Shown here in pieces: positions 34,241-45,674 of a stretch of DNA of 64,000 bases. The DNA is taken from the NCBI RefSeq assembly GCF_030272615.1, contig NC_081410.1:122326640-122390639 (forward strand), read 5' to 3'. Numbering within the stretch: position 1 is the first letter of the stretch; every line of letters begins with the position of its first letter. The DNA comes from Cryptomeria japonica. Lineage: Eukaryota; Streptophyta; Pinopsida; Cupressales; Cupressaceae. The notes below the pieces were generated by a model. That model saw only the letters and a list, made by a program, of their open reading frames with translations, was not told the DNA's origin and did not search any database. Both the position numbers and the translations under genes were made by a program.

Positions 34241-35988
34241 AGGTAGGACATGAAATCAATGTAACACAATCTTCAAAGCAAGCAAAGACACCCAAGGATT
34301 GACCTCAAGTAGAAGAATAACTAATGTCAGTCAAACAAAAGCAGTTACCTTGAAACATATTTTGATTTTAATTCATCATCAAATATACCATATAGCCTCA
34401 TGAAAAGTATACCATATAGCCTCATGAAAAGAACAATAGAACATTCCATGAACCTCCAACAACATTCTCAAATCCTTCTTTCATCTTTCCATATCAAGAT
34501 CATATTGGCACACCATAATTGATACTAAACACTTCATTCCAGAGAGTCAGCCAAACACAAAACACAATAATCATTGCTTGTAGACCACAATTGAATTGAG
34601 ACACATCATAGATGTTATAGACATGTCTTCTAGGTTGCAACATTTGAAATATAAATATAGAAAAATATGGAGCATTTCTTGGATAAAACCAGACTATCGG
34701 CCAATTAAAATCACCAACCATATTAGCTACAACATAAACGTCCCAAAAAAATAGGAGTGCAATGCCCAAAGAGCATAAAAATTATATAAAAGTCCATAGG
34801 ACCATATCAAAAAATTAGAAGGAATGTGGAGCATTCTTCCAGACACACATCAATATATACTTCTATACCAACTTACTTTATCGGACTTCTAAGGACCAAA
34901 ATGCCCTGGAAATATTATCTTCTAACTCAGTACACCATATCTATTCTAGTGTCATGAAACTAATCCTCATCTTAATATCTCAAATTATTTGACCTTCATC
35001 ATGTTATCATTGCCCTTAACCACATTGTGAACATCATCAACTATATCAACATAACATACTTAGTGTAGACATTCGACACCAAGAAGGTGGACATCCATAG
35101 ACCATCTACGAACAATATCGATTTGTTCTCTATATCAATCTCTTCATATTAGTCATGCAAAATATAATGACAATAACTAACAATCAGCTACCAACAATCT
35201 CCTTATACACTGACAAACATGAATATTCAACTTCATCATCGCTACTTGAATGACCACAATCATCATTTCTCTCATAAACACCAAACCAATGGTCGACAAT
35301 AATCGAGAACATCATTAATCAACATCTCTACACCATTGCAATATAATTGTTAAAAATGATATCATACAAGAACAAGTATCCATGGTACCCAACTAACAGG
35401 GCAGTATTCAAATATCAATATTGTCAAACACGTCACCATAGTATGTTAGATATCAACACTGAGATGGTGGAGATCAAACATGAAACATCTCCTCAACCCA
35501 TACCTAAGATTCTTTATTAATGTCAACATAATCTGCAATAATCTTCTGTATAAAAAAACCATTCAACACCATGTTAGTAATAGTTTGTACTATTCATAGT
35601 TATACAATAGTCTCCATTTAGTTGCACCATGTGACAACATCAAGAAAGAACATCATCAACAAACAAGCAAATAACCACCATAGAATACCATCAACCTATT
35701 GTAGAAACACCTCCTGATAATATATCATAATCTCCCATATTTTTTGTCAATCCATCATACCATATTCATATTATCAAGGACATCAATATACAACTTCACC
35801 ATCACCTTCTCTAACCAATCTCAATATCATCAATGACATATCAATATCTATCACTAGTCAGAGTTTGCACAAAACAACACATATCATCAATGACATTTCA
35901 ATATCTATCACTAGTCAAAGTCTACATATAGGACACCATATATTGTCAGACATCAAGTTGACATCAATGACAACACATATTGCCAACA
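34241..35988 (-). repeat. likely LTR in minus orientation, left edge not found
   Basis: The right edge reads ACATCAATGACAACACATAT followed by TGCCAACA, ending at 35988. It is the reverse complement of the LTR start at 50985 (TGTTTGCAATATGTGTTGTC). It interrupts the 5' LTR tail of element 3, which resumes at 35989. Farther left the similarity to 51.0-52.7 kb fades and no left boundary was seen. A 57-bp tandem duplication starts at 35824 and 35881, and a 26-bp one lies near 34385. Confidence 0.45.
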
Positions 35989-36066
35989 AATTTAAGGTTT
36001 AATGAATGGTTAATTTTTACTTTATGTTGATTCACCTCCCCTCTCAGCATCCGTGAGTGTTGAAAA

Positions 36067-36081
36067 ATTGGTATCAAAGAA
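36067..36081 (+). promoter_or_regulatory. primer-binding site of element 3
   Basis: ATTGGTATCAAAGAA directly follows an LTR-type end and differs from the usual TGGTATCAGAGC by few bases. Confidence 0.7.
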
Positions 36082-36099
36082 ACATTCTTAAGGAAACAA

Positions 36100-37259
36100 T
36101 CTAACAACTAAGGTAGCTCTTGCATTTGAATATAGAGGATTTGGTGGTATGTTGAATAGTGAGATTCTTCTAGAAGAAAACTTAGAAGCAATAAAATCTA
36201 AAGGATGGGATATTGATCATGTTGATTGTGAAGTAGATCTAGAAGGGGAACTATGATCTTTTCTTGATGCTTTGGATATTGCAAGAACTGAAAGTGAAGA
36301 ATACAAGAACAAACTCAACAAGCCTAAAAAAATAATCATCAAGCTAAAGGCTTATATTACAGAAAGTAGGGAATGAAAAAACAAACTTAAAATGACAAGA
36401 GGATGAAATTGTCAAATTGAGGAATGAGAATGAAGTAGAGATTATAATGATAAACTCAAGAAGACAGAAAGTGATATAGTAAACCTGAAGATACATGTTG
36501 AAGAAGGAAATAAAGTTGTTGATTGTTTGGAGACTAAAATCCATGACAAAACTATTGAATGTACCAAAATTGAGCAAGAGGTTATTGCTTTGAAAAGAGA
36601 ATCAAAAGATGCAAAAGAACAAATAGAGAAAGGATTGAAACTCAGAGATGGTAGTGACCTACTTGATGAAATGCTCAATTATAAAAAACCACATAAGGAC
36701 AAAGGTGATCTTGGTTTTGAAAAGGGGGAAAGCTCTAAGGATAATGACATGAATGAGAAAGGTAAATAAAAGGTTCAAGATGAATGCTAGAAGGCAGAAG
36801 GAGATAAGAATAAATTCACTCAAGTCGAGAACAAAAGGGAGAACCACAAAAAATTAGTTTCTAATCAAGTTGCTCAAACTAGGTACTCTCAATCGTTTCA
36901 TGGTAATTTCTTTTCTTGCATTAATATTGGACACAAGGCTAATAAATGTAGAATTAAGATTAACATGAACTCATTTAAGCCCTCAAGGCCTCAACACTTT
37001 AATGGTCAGTGCTATGCTTGCAAAAAATTTGGTCACAAGGATAATGATTACAAAAGTAGAATTATGAGGAATAGTTTTATGAAGATGAACAATGATTGAA
37101 ATGCTCAATCTTTCAATGGGTATTGTTATGCATTCAACATGCTTGGTAATAAGGTTGCTAACTATAGATCTAATGTGAGAAAGAGTGGAAATGCTATGGA
37201 ACATGGTATTACATGTTACAACTATAATAAGTAAGGGTATATTGCTAAGTTTTGTAGAG
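36100..37259 (+). pseudogene. gag relic of element 3, left part, four degraded zinc knuckles
   Basis: Plus-strand frames give an acidic and coiled-coil region (DIARTESEEYKNKL; ECTKIEQEVIALKRESKDAK), then GFEKGESSKD. Four zinc-knuckle remnants follow: CINIGHKANKC, CYACKKFGHKDNDY, CYAFNMLGNKVANY and CYNYNK-stop-GYIAKFC. Intact knuckles are Cys-X2-Cys-X4-His-X4-Cys, so three or four have lost at least one ligand. The coding text stops at the target site of element 2 and resumes at 45517 with a one-base frame change. Confidence 0.75.
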
Positions 37260-37313
37260 GAAAGTGTTGGAAATTGACACTCATTGGATTCATATGTTGT
37301 CATTGATGGCAAC

Positions 37314-38746
37314 TGTTGGCATTTTGATAATGTTTGTACTTAGTTGAGGTGGTTGTTGGCATGTTTAGTTGTGATGGACACACACTTATTTTATGTATTA
37401 GTTATTCTCAACCGGTAGTATATGTTGTATTGTTCAAATCGTTATTATATGCCATTGTATGCATATTCTTTTTTTGTAGAATACTATCGATGTTTTGCAA
37501 AAGAAGCTTACTAGTCATAGCATGACCAAAGACCTCAAGCGGTATAAAGACCTTAAGCGGTATGAAGACCTCAAGCGGAACGAGGACCCCTAGCATCAGT
37601 TAATCTTTTTTGATCGGAACACTATGTTCCAATTTACCATTCTTTGTTTGTTAACCGGTAATCGGTATACTGTGTTAAACCAGTAAAATTGTAAAGTGTG
37701 ATGAGTTATCATCCATCGACACTTTGGCGGTGTTTCTGTGTTGTGTTACCAAATGTGTCTAGATGCTTTGAACCTAGGAAATTGTAATCCAATCTCATTG
37801 GATGGACATGAAATCAAATTCCTATTTAAGGACATCATGTCTGGAGTTTTAGAGCGTGTATGTGTGTTGAAGAGTGAAGTTGTTATAGAAGCATCGTGCA
37901 ATAAAGATTGAACATGCAAATGATAGAAGACTGAAGTAATGCTACAATGCATTAACAAAGAGCAGTCAAGGATCTAATCAAGCATTCTGTGCTACTTTCT
38001 AGATCATTCACTTGTTGATTACTAATCTCTTCGACAAGTCTAAAACCCTTAACTGGGTAGGCCCAGTCAAGCCTATTGTAAATCCTCTAACAAGGTGTTT
38101 CATAGTTGTGGATCTGAAATCCTTTAACAGGGTAGTCTTTAACAGGACTTATCTCCTAACAAAGATTTGGAATAAATATTGAACATGCAAAGGATAGAAG
38201 ACTGAAGTAATGGTGCAATGCATTAACAAAGAGTAGTCAAGGATCTAATCAAGCATTTTGTGCTACTTTCTAGATCATTCACTTGTTGATTACTAATCTC
38301 TTTGACAAGTCTGAAAGCCTTAACCGGGTAGGCGTAGTAAAGCCTATTGTAAATCCTCTAACAAGGTGGTTCACAGTTGTGGATATGAAATCCTTTAACA
38401 GGGTAGTCTTTAACATGACTTATCTCCTAACAGAGATCTGGATTCCTAACAGGATCTATTCTGGTGAAGAACATTGTAAGGCCTTAACCGGTCTGGTTAC
38501 TATTCTCTAGATAGTTGACTTGTGAGTTTTACTCATCGTGGTTTTTCCCATTTGGGTTTCCACATCAAAATATCTTGTGTTATGGTGATTGTGCTTCTGT
38601 GGGTGAATGCTTTATTTTCTATTTGGCTTATCTGTGTTTTAACCGGTTTGTTGTTTAAACTATTATACCGGTTTGCAGTAAAATTGCTTAAGAGTTCAGT
38701 TAAGTTTTTGAGCATACTAATTCACCCCCCCTCTTAGTATTCATCA
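37314..38746 (+). mobile_element. nested solo LTR with GGCAAC flanks
   Basis: Begins TGTTGGCATTTTGATAATG and ends TTCACCCCCCCTCTTAGTAT followed by TCATCA. It is flanked by GGCAAC on both sides (37308-37313 and 38747-38752). It resembles the LTRs of the Copia element at 53.9-61.1 kb in length (1,433 against ~1,420), in its TTCATCA end and in the series of AACAGG/AACCGG words. There is no internal region, so it is a product of LTR-LTR recombination. Confidence 0.8.
37910..38450 (+). repeat. 271-bp tandem duplication inside the solo LTR
   Basis: GAACATGCAAATGATAGAAG at 37910 recurs as GAACATGCAAAGGATAGAAG at 38181. The following text (CTTGTTGATTACTAATCTCT, GTAAATCCTCTAACAAGGTG) is repeated in the same order with a few substitutions. 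Confidence 0.9.
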
Positions 38747-39642
38747 GGCAACATGGTTACTTGGCAAAAAAATTCATAAGGAAGCTTAAAACGACATACA
38801 CCGGACCTAGGAGGCATTCGCCGACAGATACCGACACTGGAGAATCTAGGGTTACACCGGTGCCGACACCGACACCGACATCCCGCACTTTAGTGAAGCC
38901 GACATCAGCCTTGGACCCAAAGGAAGTTTTATTTGTAAAATCATTTTGTAATTATTGTATAAAGACGACATTATATATCTTTTCTAATACATTGCAAGCC
39001 GACATAAGGCTTATTGTTTGTAAGGGTATATAGGTCAGTCTGCTAGGTCATTTTGTATATAGTGATATAAGAGAATAATAGTAGAACTGTATGATGTGAA
39101 GAATATATATGTAGATCATTTGTATACAAATGTTATATCATGCAATGATCTGTAGATAGTTTGGAAATCATTCTTGGAGGAGAAGAGATACCGGTAGAAG
39201 TGTTCAGGGTTTATGAACCCATACAAATCATAACTCTAACCAGAACTCTTTTTGGCATAGAAGATGCATTTTGTGAATTCATTATTACTATTTTATTTCA
39301 GCAAAAGCTTGTAGTCAGTGAGACTCTTTTTGTGATGAGCAGTGTGCTCTACGTAGTGTTCCTTCCTGCATGTGCAGACCCCCATTTTATGTAAAATCCT
39401 TTCATATGGCTAGTGAACTGATATTGTGGGTCACAAATCCCACTGTGGTTTTTCCTCTTTGAGGTTTTCCATGTATAAATTATGTGTGTTATGGTGTTCA
39501 TTTATGTGGATGGTTTATTTGTTTCAAGTTATATGTTTCTTCATTTACCGGTTTATATGTGTATGTTATAAAAGGGTAAAATCATATCTTACTGGCAAAA
39601 CACTGTTTCACCCCCCCTCTCAGTATTTTTGGACCCCAACAA

Positions 39643-39697
39643 TTGGTATCAGAGCCTAGTTCATCGGAAGAAGTTTAACAGCTTGAGGAAGATCTTG
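39643..39697 (+). promoter_or_regulatory. primer-binding site and conserved leader motif of element 2
   Basis: TTGGTATCAGAGCC follows the LTR end after one base. At 39671 the sequence AAGTTTAACAGCTTGAGGAA then GATCTTGA matches the leader motif of the elements at 3.2 kb and 59.6 kb (AAGCTTAACCGCTTGAGGT...AAGATC) with few changes. Confidence 0.8.
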
Positions 39698-39715
39698 AAA
39701 TCAAAATCATTGAGC

Positions 39716-40845
39716 ATGGCTATGGAGAAGTAACTTGAGATGGCTCTTGAGGATTATGATGCTGAAAGGATGAAGAATTTAAACTTGCAAGATGAATTGA
39801 ATTATGCTAATGAATTCATTCTTATCTTGCAAGAAAGGTTATCATTGGCTCAAGCCAACAAAAAGGAACTTTTGCAAAACCAGGATGATGGGGAGAAAAA
39901 TGCACTTAAGGAACAATATCAGAAATTGAGTCAAACAAACATGCTCATGAAGAATGAAATGCAAGACCTGACTATGAGGTTATCAAAAGATATTGAGGAC
40001 AGAAAGAAGAAGGAAGAAAATCTTGTTATATCTCTGAAAAACAAATTTGATGAATGTGGCAGATTGACTCATGAGAATAATCTGTTGAGAACTGATTTGG
40101 CACACTCTCAGAACAATGAACAAGAACTTGAAAGACAAATAAAAACTCTGAGAGATGATCTGACTATTGCAAGTGAGTATAAAGAAAAATTCAGGATTAG
40201 TGTTGCACAGTTGGATGACTTATTGAAAAGACAAAGGCAAAATGATGATTCTAGATGACTTGGATTTGTACAAGGTGAAAGCTCTGGTACTGCAAATGAA
40301 GATCAGACAACTGGTATGCAAAACTCATCAAACTAGAGGAAACCGGTAAGGTAATCTAATGCTTTGTTTGTAATAAATTTGGGCATATGGCTAAATAATG
40401 TAGAAATAGAGAAAATCAAAACTACAATTTTGTTCCCGGTCAATGCACAAAATTGCAAGAAATATGGTCATAGATCAGAAGATTGTAGAATGAATGTCAA
40501 ATGTCATGCATGTGGAAAGTTTGGTCATTTGGATAATCAATGTAGGTCAAGGAATGACACTGGATATGTTAAAGCAATTCAAAATAACAATGTTACATGT
40601 TATGCATGCAACAAAACAGGTCATATTGCTAAGTACTACAAAAGCAAGACTCAACTGGTTTGCAATGATAAAGAAAATGAGAAAGAAATGTAGAAGGTAG
40701 ATGAAATACAACAAGATCACACCAAGAGATGGGTTAGAAAGTCTGAAGAACCAAGTGGAGATGGATCTATACCGATAACTCCACCAGTAGAACAAAGCAT
40801 TCCTGCACTGACAAGAAATTCCATCGGAAATTGAGGCATACGCCT
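39716..40845 (+). pseudogene. gag relic of element 2: coiled coil plus four zinc knuckles
   Basis: The original start is probably ATG at 39716 (MAMEK), stopped after five codons by TAA. The next in-frame ATG is 39740. About 170 residues of coiled coil follow (LQDELNYANEFILILQERL), then a TGA at 40256. The frame continues as LGFVQGESSGT, and then knuckles CFVCNKFGHMAK-stop-C, NCKKYGHRSEDC (first Cys lost), CHACGKFGHLDNQC (intact) and CYACNKTGHIAKYY (last Cys lost). It ends in a region with EAYALGVGKSIANLSYSLKE and a stop. This would be an RNA-binding capsid/nucleocapsid protein. The single nonsense changes show recent decay. Confidence 0.8.
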
Positions 40846-41202
40846 TAGGGGTTGGAAAATCTATTGCCAATCTTTCATATTCCTTGAAGGAGATCTAAAA
40901 GAGATCTGGAGAGTTTTCTTAATCATTGATGAAGGTTTAATCAGCATAAGACTGTGAAACTGACATCTGGGTGGGTACATCGCGAAGCATTTATGACAGT
41001 GAAGGATTAGGGTTTACTTGCTGATAAAAGGAGAAAGTGAATTCATTTTCACTCACCCAACATTCAAGAAATCTAGAGCAAAGCAAAGACAAATTTTAGG
41101 CGATTAAGAGCGATCAAAGGCATTCTGAAAGGATTTACAACAATCATCAGAGAAGCAATCAAAATCTTAACATCGGTGATCATTTTTCAGATATTTATTC
41201 AA
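40846..41202 (+). promoter_or_regulatory. spacer before the second reading frame, possible internal promoter and 5' leader
   Basis: Between the gag stop and the next long frame lie about 350 non-coding bases. They include TGCTGATAAAAGGAGAAAG (near 41020), a possible TATA-type box, then TTTTCACTCACCC and an A-rich leader ending AAA-ATGGC. The arrangement looks like the upstream part of a plant gene. This is inference; no transcript data are available. Element 3 has a comparable spacer (45.7-46.1 kb) before an ATGGCC. Confidence 0.35.
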
Positions 41203-44200
41203 AATGGCATCCAGATCATCTGCTCTACTTTCATTGCAAATCTCACCATTTTTGAAGTTAAGGATAGGCTGAGACTCATTTTCAAGGAAGCAACCTAGAT
41301 AGCTAAGAAAGAAGACTCTGCAGGCGCATTCTCTAGGGTTCCTGATGACGTCATGTATTTTGAAGATGTAAGGGCATATATTCACTGCACCTTGGAGGAT
41401 CTAGGTATAGAAGAGATAAGGCAATGTATCAATCTGTGATACTGGGAGACTCCAGAACAATCAAACCAGAATATAAGATCATCGAGGATCTAGGGTTAAC
41501 TGGTATTCTATACATACTGGAATTCAAAGATGAGGTGATCAATTATGTTCTGAGCAGGGTTCACAATGAGTTCATTTAGCTGGATCGGCCCTACATGATC
41601 ACAAAGGAAGCAATTCAAGTAGTCATCGCCTTACCCAAAGTTGGACAAGAACCTGACAAGAATATTTCCACCACTGCGGTTGAGAAGCTCACCGGTGTAA
41701 CCCATGATGGAAGATCTATGAGAGTCAACACCATCAAGGACTTATATGTGAAATTTGTTAGCATGATAATCGACTATAAGGTAACTCAATCAAGTCATTT
41801 GAACTCTGTTGGTAGTTCCTGCATCCAAGTTGCTTATCAGATGTTAAATAATAATGAGAAGTATGATTTATGTGAATGGCTGAGAAGTGAGTTAATGATA
41901 AATCTTGGAAAGATTAAGAGTGTTAAGAAAGGAACTTTTAGGTTCAGAAATCTCATTGTTTGTGTAATGCTTTACTTCATGAATGAGCTACCCGGTCTAG
42001 GGAAGAAGAGTTGGGCTCATGACATACCAGTAGGTATGCAAATCAAGGAAGCAATCACTGGTCTTGGTACCAGAAGGGATGAAAAGCTTTGGGGATATTT
42101 CAAAACATTTTAGGAACACATGAGACAAAGGGAAAGAATATCAAAGCACATCGTGGAGAAGTACTCCACTGATATCTATTTTATGGTGAAAACTGATGAA
42201 ACTCTTATGGAGGTAGTAGAACCTATGATTATATGGATCACTGAGCTTGGATATGAAGTGGATGATAGAATTTTTGAACTTTATGCAAAAATATTGCTTG
42301 AAGCTCCATTGGATGATAAGACAGAACACTTTGGTACTGCCGAAGAAAAGTCTCTTGAAGTCAAAATTGGTTTTGACAAGAAAAGAAGAGAGAAGAAAAT
42401 AGATAAGATGTCTGCATATATACAAGATGTAATCCATAATATAGACACTCAACTAGGTTCTAGATCTGAATCGACAAAGGAACCAACCATTGTTAGTGCT
42501 CCTGAGGCAAAGAGGCTTGAAACTTTCATTTCTTTTGTCACTTCTGACTCTGATCGGGAGGATAATGAACCTCTAGCATTCAAAAGAGTACAAAGAAAGA
42601 AAGTTGACCAGCCTTTGGTAGAGGAGAAGAAGGTGGAGCCAAGGAGGAAGCTTGTGAGAAAAAGTGACAAAACCTACTGCACCCCCACCTCTGGCAAGGA
42701 AACCCATTCAAAAGAGGAAACCAGACACATCCACTCCGGCAACCCACAAGAAGAAGAAGAAGAATGATGACGATACTGAATCTGGTAAGGCTACAATGAC
42801 CTATGTTGAATTGATTGATGAAATAACCATGGAATTTTGAATAATGTATCCATTTATTATGAAGATTTAGAGGATAATGAGTAGAGTGAGATTCAAGAGG
42901 CAATTTTGTTATACATGGATATATATAAGAAAGCCTTAGTAGAAATTTTCAAGGAAATTACTATATTACTATATAATAAATTAGATGCTAGAAGACTTGA
43001 TGCAATCAAGAGGGATAGAGAAATTAAGGAAGTAAAACTTTTGGGCATGTGTGGATAAATAAACAATGAGGAAATGAAAAGATACATAGATGTTGCTAAC
43101 ATAACAGTTTTTAGTAGCAAACCCCAACAAATAAGCCTAATGATGGGCAGGGTAAATGAGGTAGTAAATGAGACCAAAGATGGTTGGACCAAATTCTTCC
43201 AAAAGAATCCTGACTTTCTCACCTCCCAAGAAGAATTTGTAAAAGCAACAACTTCTACCATCTCGGACAGATCTAAAGGGAAAGGTATTTTGGATAGTTT
43301 GGCTCCAATTTTGAATAAACCGAGAGTAACTATAAGTATACAAACACCACCGATAATAAAGGAGAGTGTACAGTCAATACCGACAGAAACAACTTTTAAA
43401 CAAGACACTGTACAAGTTACTAACAATATTGTGGATAATAATCCATCGACAGTAATAGATATTGCACCAAGTGGCGAAGCCATTGATACTAAGGAGGATA
43501 AGGCAAAGGGAACTGAGACTATACCGACAATTAATATTGATTCCCTGACAAAGGTTTTGGCAATTGGCACTTCTAAAGCTGAGAAGAAATCAATCACTGC
43601 GATGAGTCCCATTGAGTTAATGATGATGGCTACTTAGAAATTAATAAAGGAGGGATAGACAAATAAAGGAATAATAGATCATTCAATCACAGTTTTGCAC
43701 AGATTAATTCCTGATTGTCAGATTGAAAATGAAGCAAGCCCTTCCGACGAGCTTAAGGCATTAACTGAGCATATATCTAACAACTTTCAATCTTTGCAGC
43801 GAAGTTTAGATAGGCAGACACTTGAGAGATTTACTGTAGCTAAAAGAGTTGCTTTTGATGAAATTATTGAAACAAAGAAAAAGAAAATTGAAGGAAAATT
43901 GATTCTTATTGAGAATTGGTTGAAACAGTGTACAAATATCTACAAGGTCTGTTGTAACATAGAAACTCTTATAGCAAATGTAGATAGCAGATTAAAGGAA
44001 TTACATGGTAAGGTTGTCAATATTGCAAATTCTTTTGATGGGTTAACCTCACTAACAACATCTGTTGATGAACAAATTTTGTCTTTGGAGAACCAATTTT
44101 TTGCTTTTGAAAAGGAAAGAGACAAGATCATTCAGAGAGTAAGGAGTCTTAGAGGATTAGTGAGTCCTAGATTGGATTCACTTGGTGTACATAAGAGGGA

Positions 44201-44328
44201 ATGTATGGATATGATTGCTAAGCCCACATCGACAGAAGTCAAAGAGAAAGAAACATTTGCACACTTACTGAGTGGACTTGTATCCATATTTGATGCCTTC
44301 AAAACTAGCTGGGATACATGCTTATAGT
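41203..44328 (+). pseudogene. second long reading frame of element 2, unknown function
   Basis: From ATGGCATCC at 41203, with stops and shifts, the frames join into about 1,000 codons. Pieces include EDVRAYIHCTLEDLGIEEIR, PYMITKEAIQVVIALPKVGQ, YDLCEWLRSELMINLGKIK, FRNLIVCVMLYFMNELPGLG and YSTDIYFMVKTDETLMEVVE. A basic-acidic linker (VEEKKVEPRRKLVRKSDK) and a second linker follow, and then a coiled-coil end (KRVAFDEIIETKKKKIEGKL; ILSLENQFFAFEKERDKIIQ). There is no signal peptide, membrane segment, zinc knuckle or polymerase motif. Long pieces stay open (172, 215, 187 and 210 codons), so constraint was lost recently. It occupies the place where pol should be. Confidence 0.65.
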
Positions 44329-44576
44329 TACTAGACAAGGCTTACCCGAAAATTCTGAAACTGGTCAAGCTCCGGTAAATTAATTTGTATTCATTAATTC
44401 TTTCAAATTATTTCACCGGTCTTTGGTATTGATGCCAAAGGGGGAGTGTATATAGTGTGAAAATATTAGACAGTAAATATGGGAAGAATATTAGGAAGGA
44501 GTGTATTGCTTAGGGGGAGCATACTTTAGGTTGAACCGACAGGGAATCCATTTTTCACATGAGTGTTGTCATCAAT

Positions 44577-44591
44577 GCCAAAGGGGGAGAT
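44577..44591 (+). promoter_or_regulatory. polypurine tract of element 2
   Basis: GCCAAAGGGGGAGAT lies directly before the 3' LTR start TGTTGGAAATT. It is the expected site for priming plus-strand DNA synthesis. Confidence 0.85.
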
Positions 44592-45511
44592 TGTTGGAAA
44601 TTGACACTCATTGGATTCATATGTTGTCATTGATAGAAACATGTGAACATGGTTACTTGGCAACAAGATTCATAAGGAATATTACACTGGCATACACCGA
44701 CACTAGGAGGCATTCATCGACAAATACTGACATTGGAGAATCTATGGTTACACCGACATCGACATCCCACACCTCAGTGAAGCCAACATCAACCTTGGAC
44801 CCACAGGAAGTTTTATTTGTAAAATCATTTTGTAATTATTGTATAAAGCCGACATTGTATATCTTTTGTAATACATTGCAAGCCGACATAAGGCTTATTG
44901 TTTGTAAGGGTATATAGGTCTGTCTGCTAGGTCATTTTGTATATATTGATATAAGAGAATAATAGCAGAATTGTATGATGCAAAGAATATGTATGTAGAT
45001 TATTTGTATATGAATGTTATATCATGCAATGATCTGTAGATATTTTGGAAAGCATTCTTGGAGGAGAAGAGATACCGGTAGAAGTGTTCAGGGTTTATGA
45101 ACCAGTATAGAGCAGAACTATAACCGAAACTCTTTTTGGCATAACAAATGCATTTTGTGAGTTCATTATTACGGTTTTATTTCAGCAGAAGCTTATAGTC
45201 AGTGAGACTCTTTTTGTGATGAGCAATGTGCCTTCTTGCATGTGCAGTCCCCTATTTTATGTAATAGCCTTTCATATGGCCAATGAATTGATATTGTGGG
45301 TCACAAATCCCACCATGGTTTTTCCTCTTTGAGATTTTCCACGTATAAATTCTATGTGTTATGGTGTTCATTTATGTGGACGGTTTGTTTGCTTCAAGTT
45401 ATATGTTTCTTCATTTACTGGTTTATATGTGTATGCTATAAAAGGGTAAAATCATATCTTACTGACATAACATTGATTCACCCCCCCTCTCAGTGTTCTT
45501 GGACTCCAACA
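44592..45511 (+). repeat. 3' LTR of element 2, 920 bp
   Basis: Starts TGTTGGAAATTGACACTCAT and ends CCCCCCCTCTCAGTGTTCTT...CCAACA. It is uninterrupted, unlike the 5' copy, and is followed by the target duplication GAAAG. Confidence 0.9.
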
Positions 45512-45516
45512 GAAAG

Positions 45517-45674
45517 AATGTGAGATCTTTGTTTCACCAAAGAAGATTGACATTGACCAGGGAAAGAAGAAGATGGAGAAGGCATGGGTTAAGAAGTTAG
45601 AAAAGAAGAAATATGGTGAAGTAGAGGAAGGGTTTGTACCACAATATGGTGCCAATGGTTCTCCAGGAAACTAA
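45517..45674 (+). pseudogene. gag relic of element 3, right part
   Basis: One frame reads ECEIFVSPKKIDIDQGKKKM, then EKAWVKKLEKKKYGEVEEGF and VPQYGANGSPGN, ending in a stop at 45672-45674. It is the continuation of the gag relic that stops at 37259. Together they show that element 2 landed inside this gag. Confidence 0.7.

Larger units (their letters stand above)
37265..39641 (+). repeat. 5' LTR of element 2, interrupted
   Basis: Starts TGTTGGAAATTGACACTCAT and ends TTGGACCCCAACA. It is interrupted from 37314 to 38746 by a solo LTR. Without the insert it is about 940 bp, against 920 bp for the 3' LTR. The right part contains (CCGACA)n-like text and CATTTTGTAATTATTG shared with the 3' copy. 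By eye the two LTRs are about 90% identical, so the insertion is not recent. Confidence 0.85.
37265..45511 (+). mobile_element. element 2: pol-less Copia-type LTR element with GAAAG target-site duplication
   Basis: TG at 37265 and CA at 45511 are flanked by GAAAG (37260-37264 and 45512-45516). The element has a 5' LTR (interrupted by a solo LTR), primer-binding site, conserved leader motif, gag, a second ~1,000-codon reading frame, polypurine tract and 3' LTR. It has no protease, integrase, RT or RNase H motif in any frame I could read. It is inserted inside the gag relic of element 3. Corrected for the 1,433-bp nested LTR and the duplicated six bases, it is about 6.8 kb. Confidence 0.85.

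Noticed and set aside
41203-44328. Second frame of element 2 as an envelope-like protein
   Set aside because: Envelope-like frames of plant Copia elements lie after pol and carry membrane segments; here there is no pol and no membrane segment.
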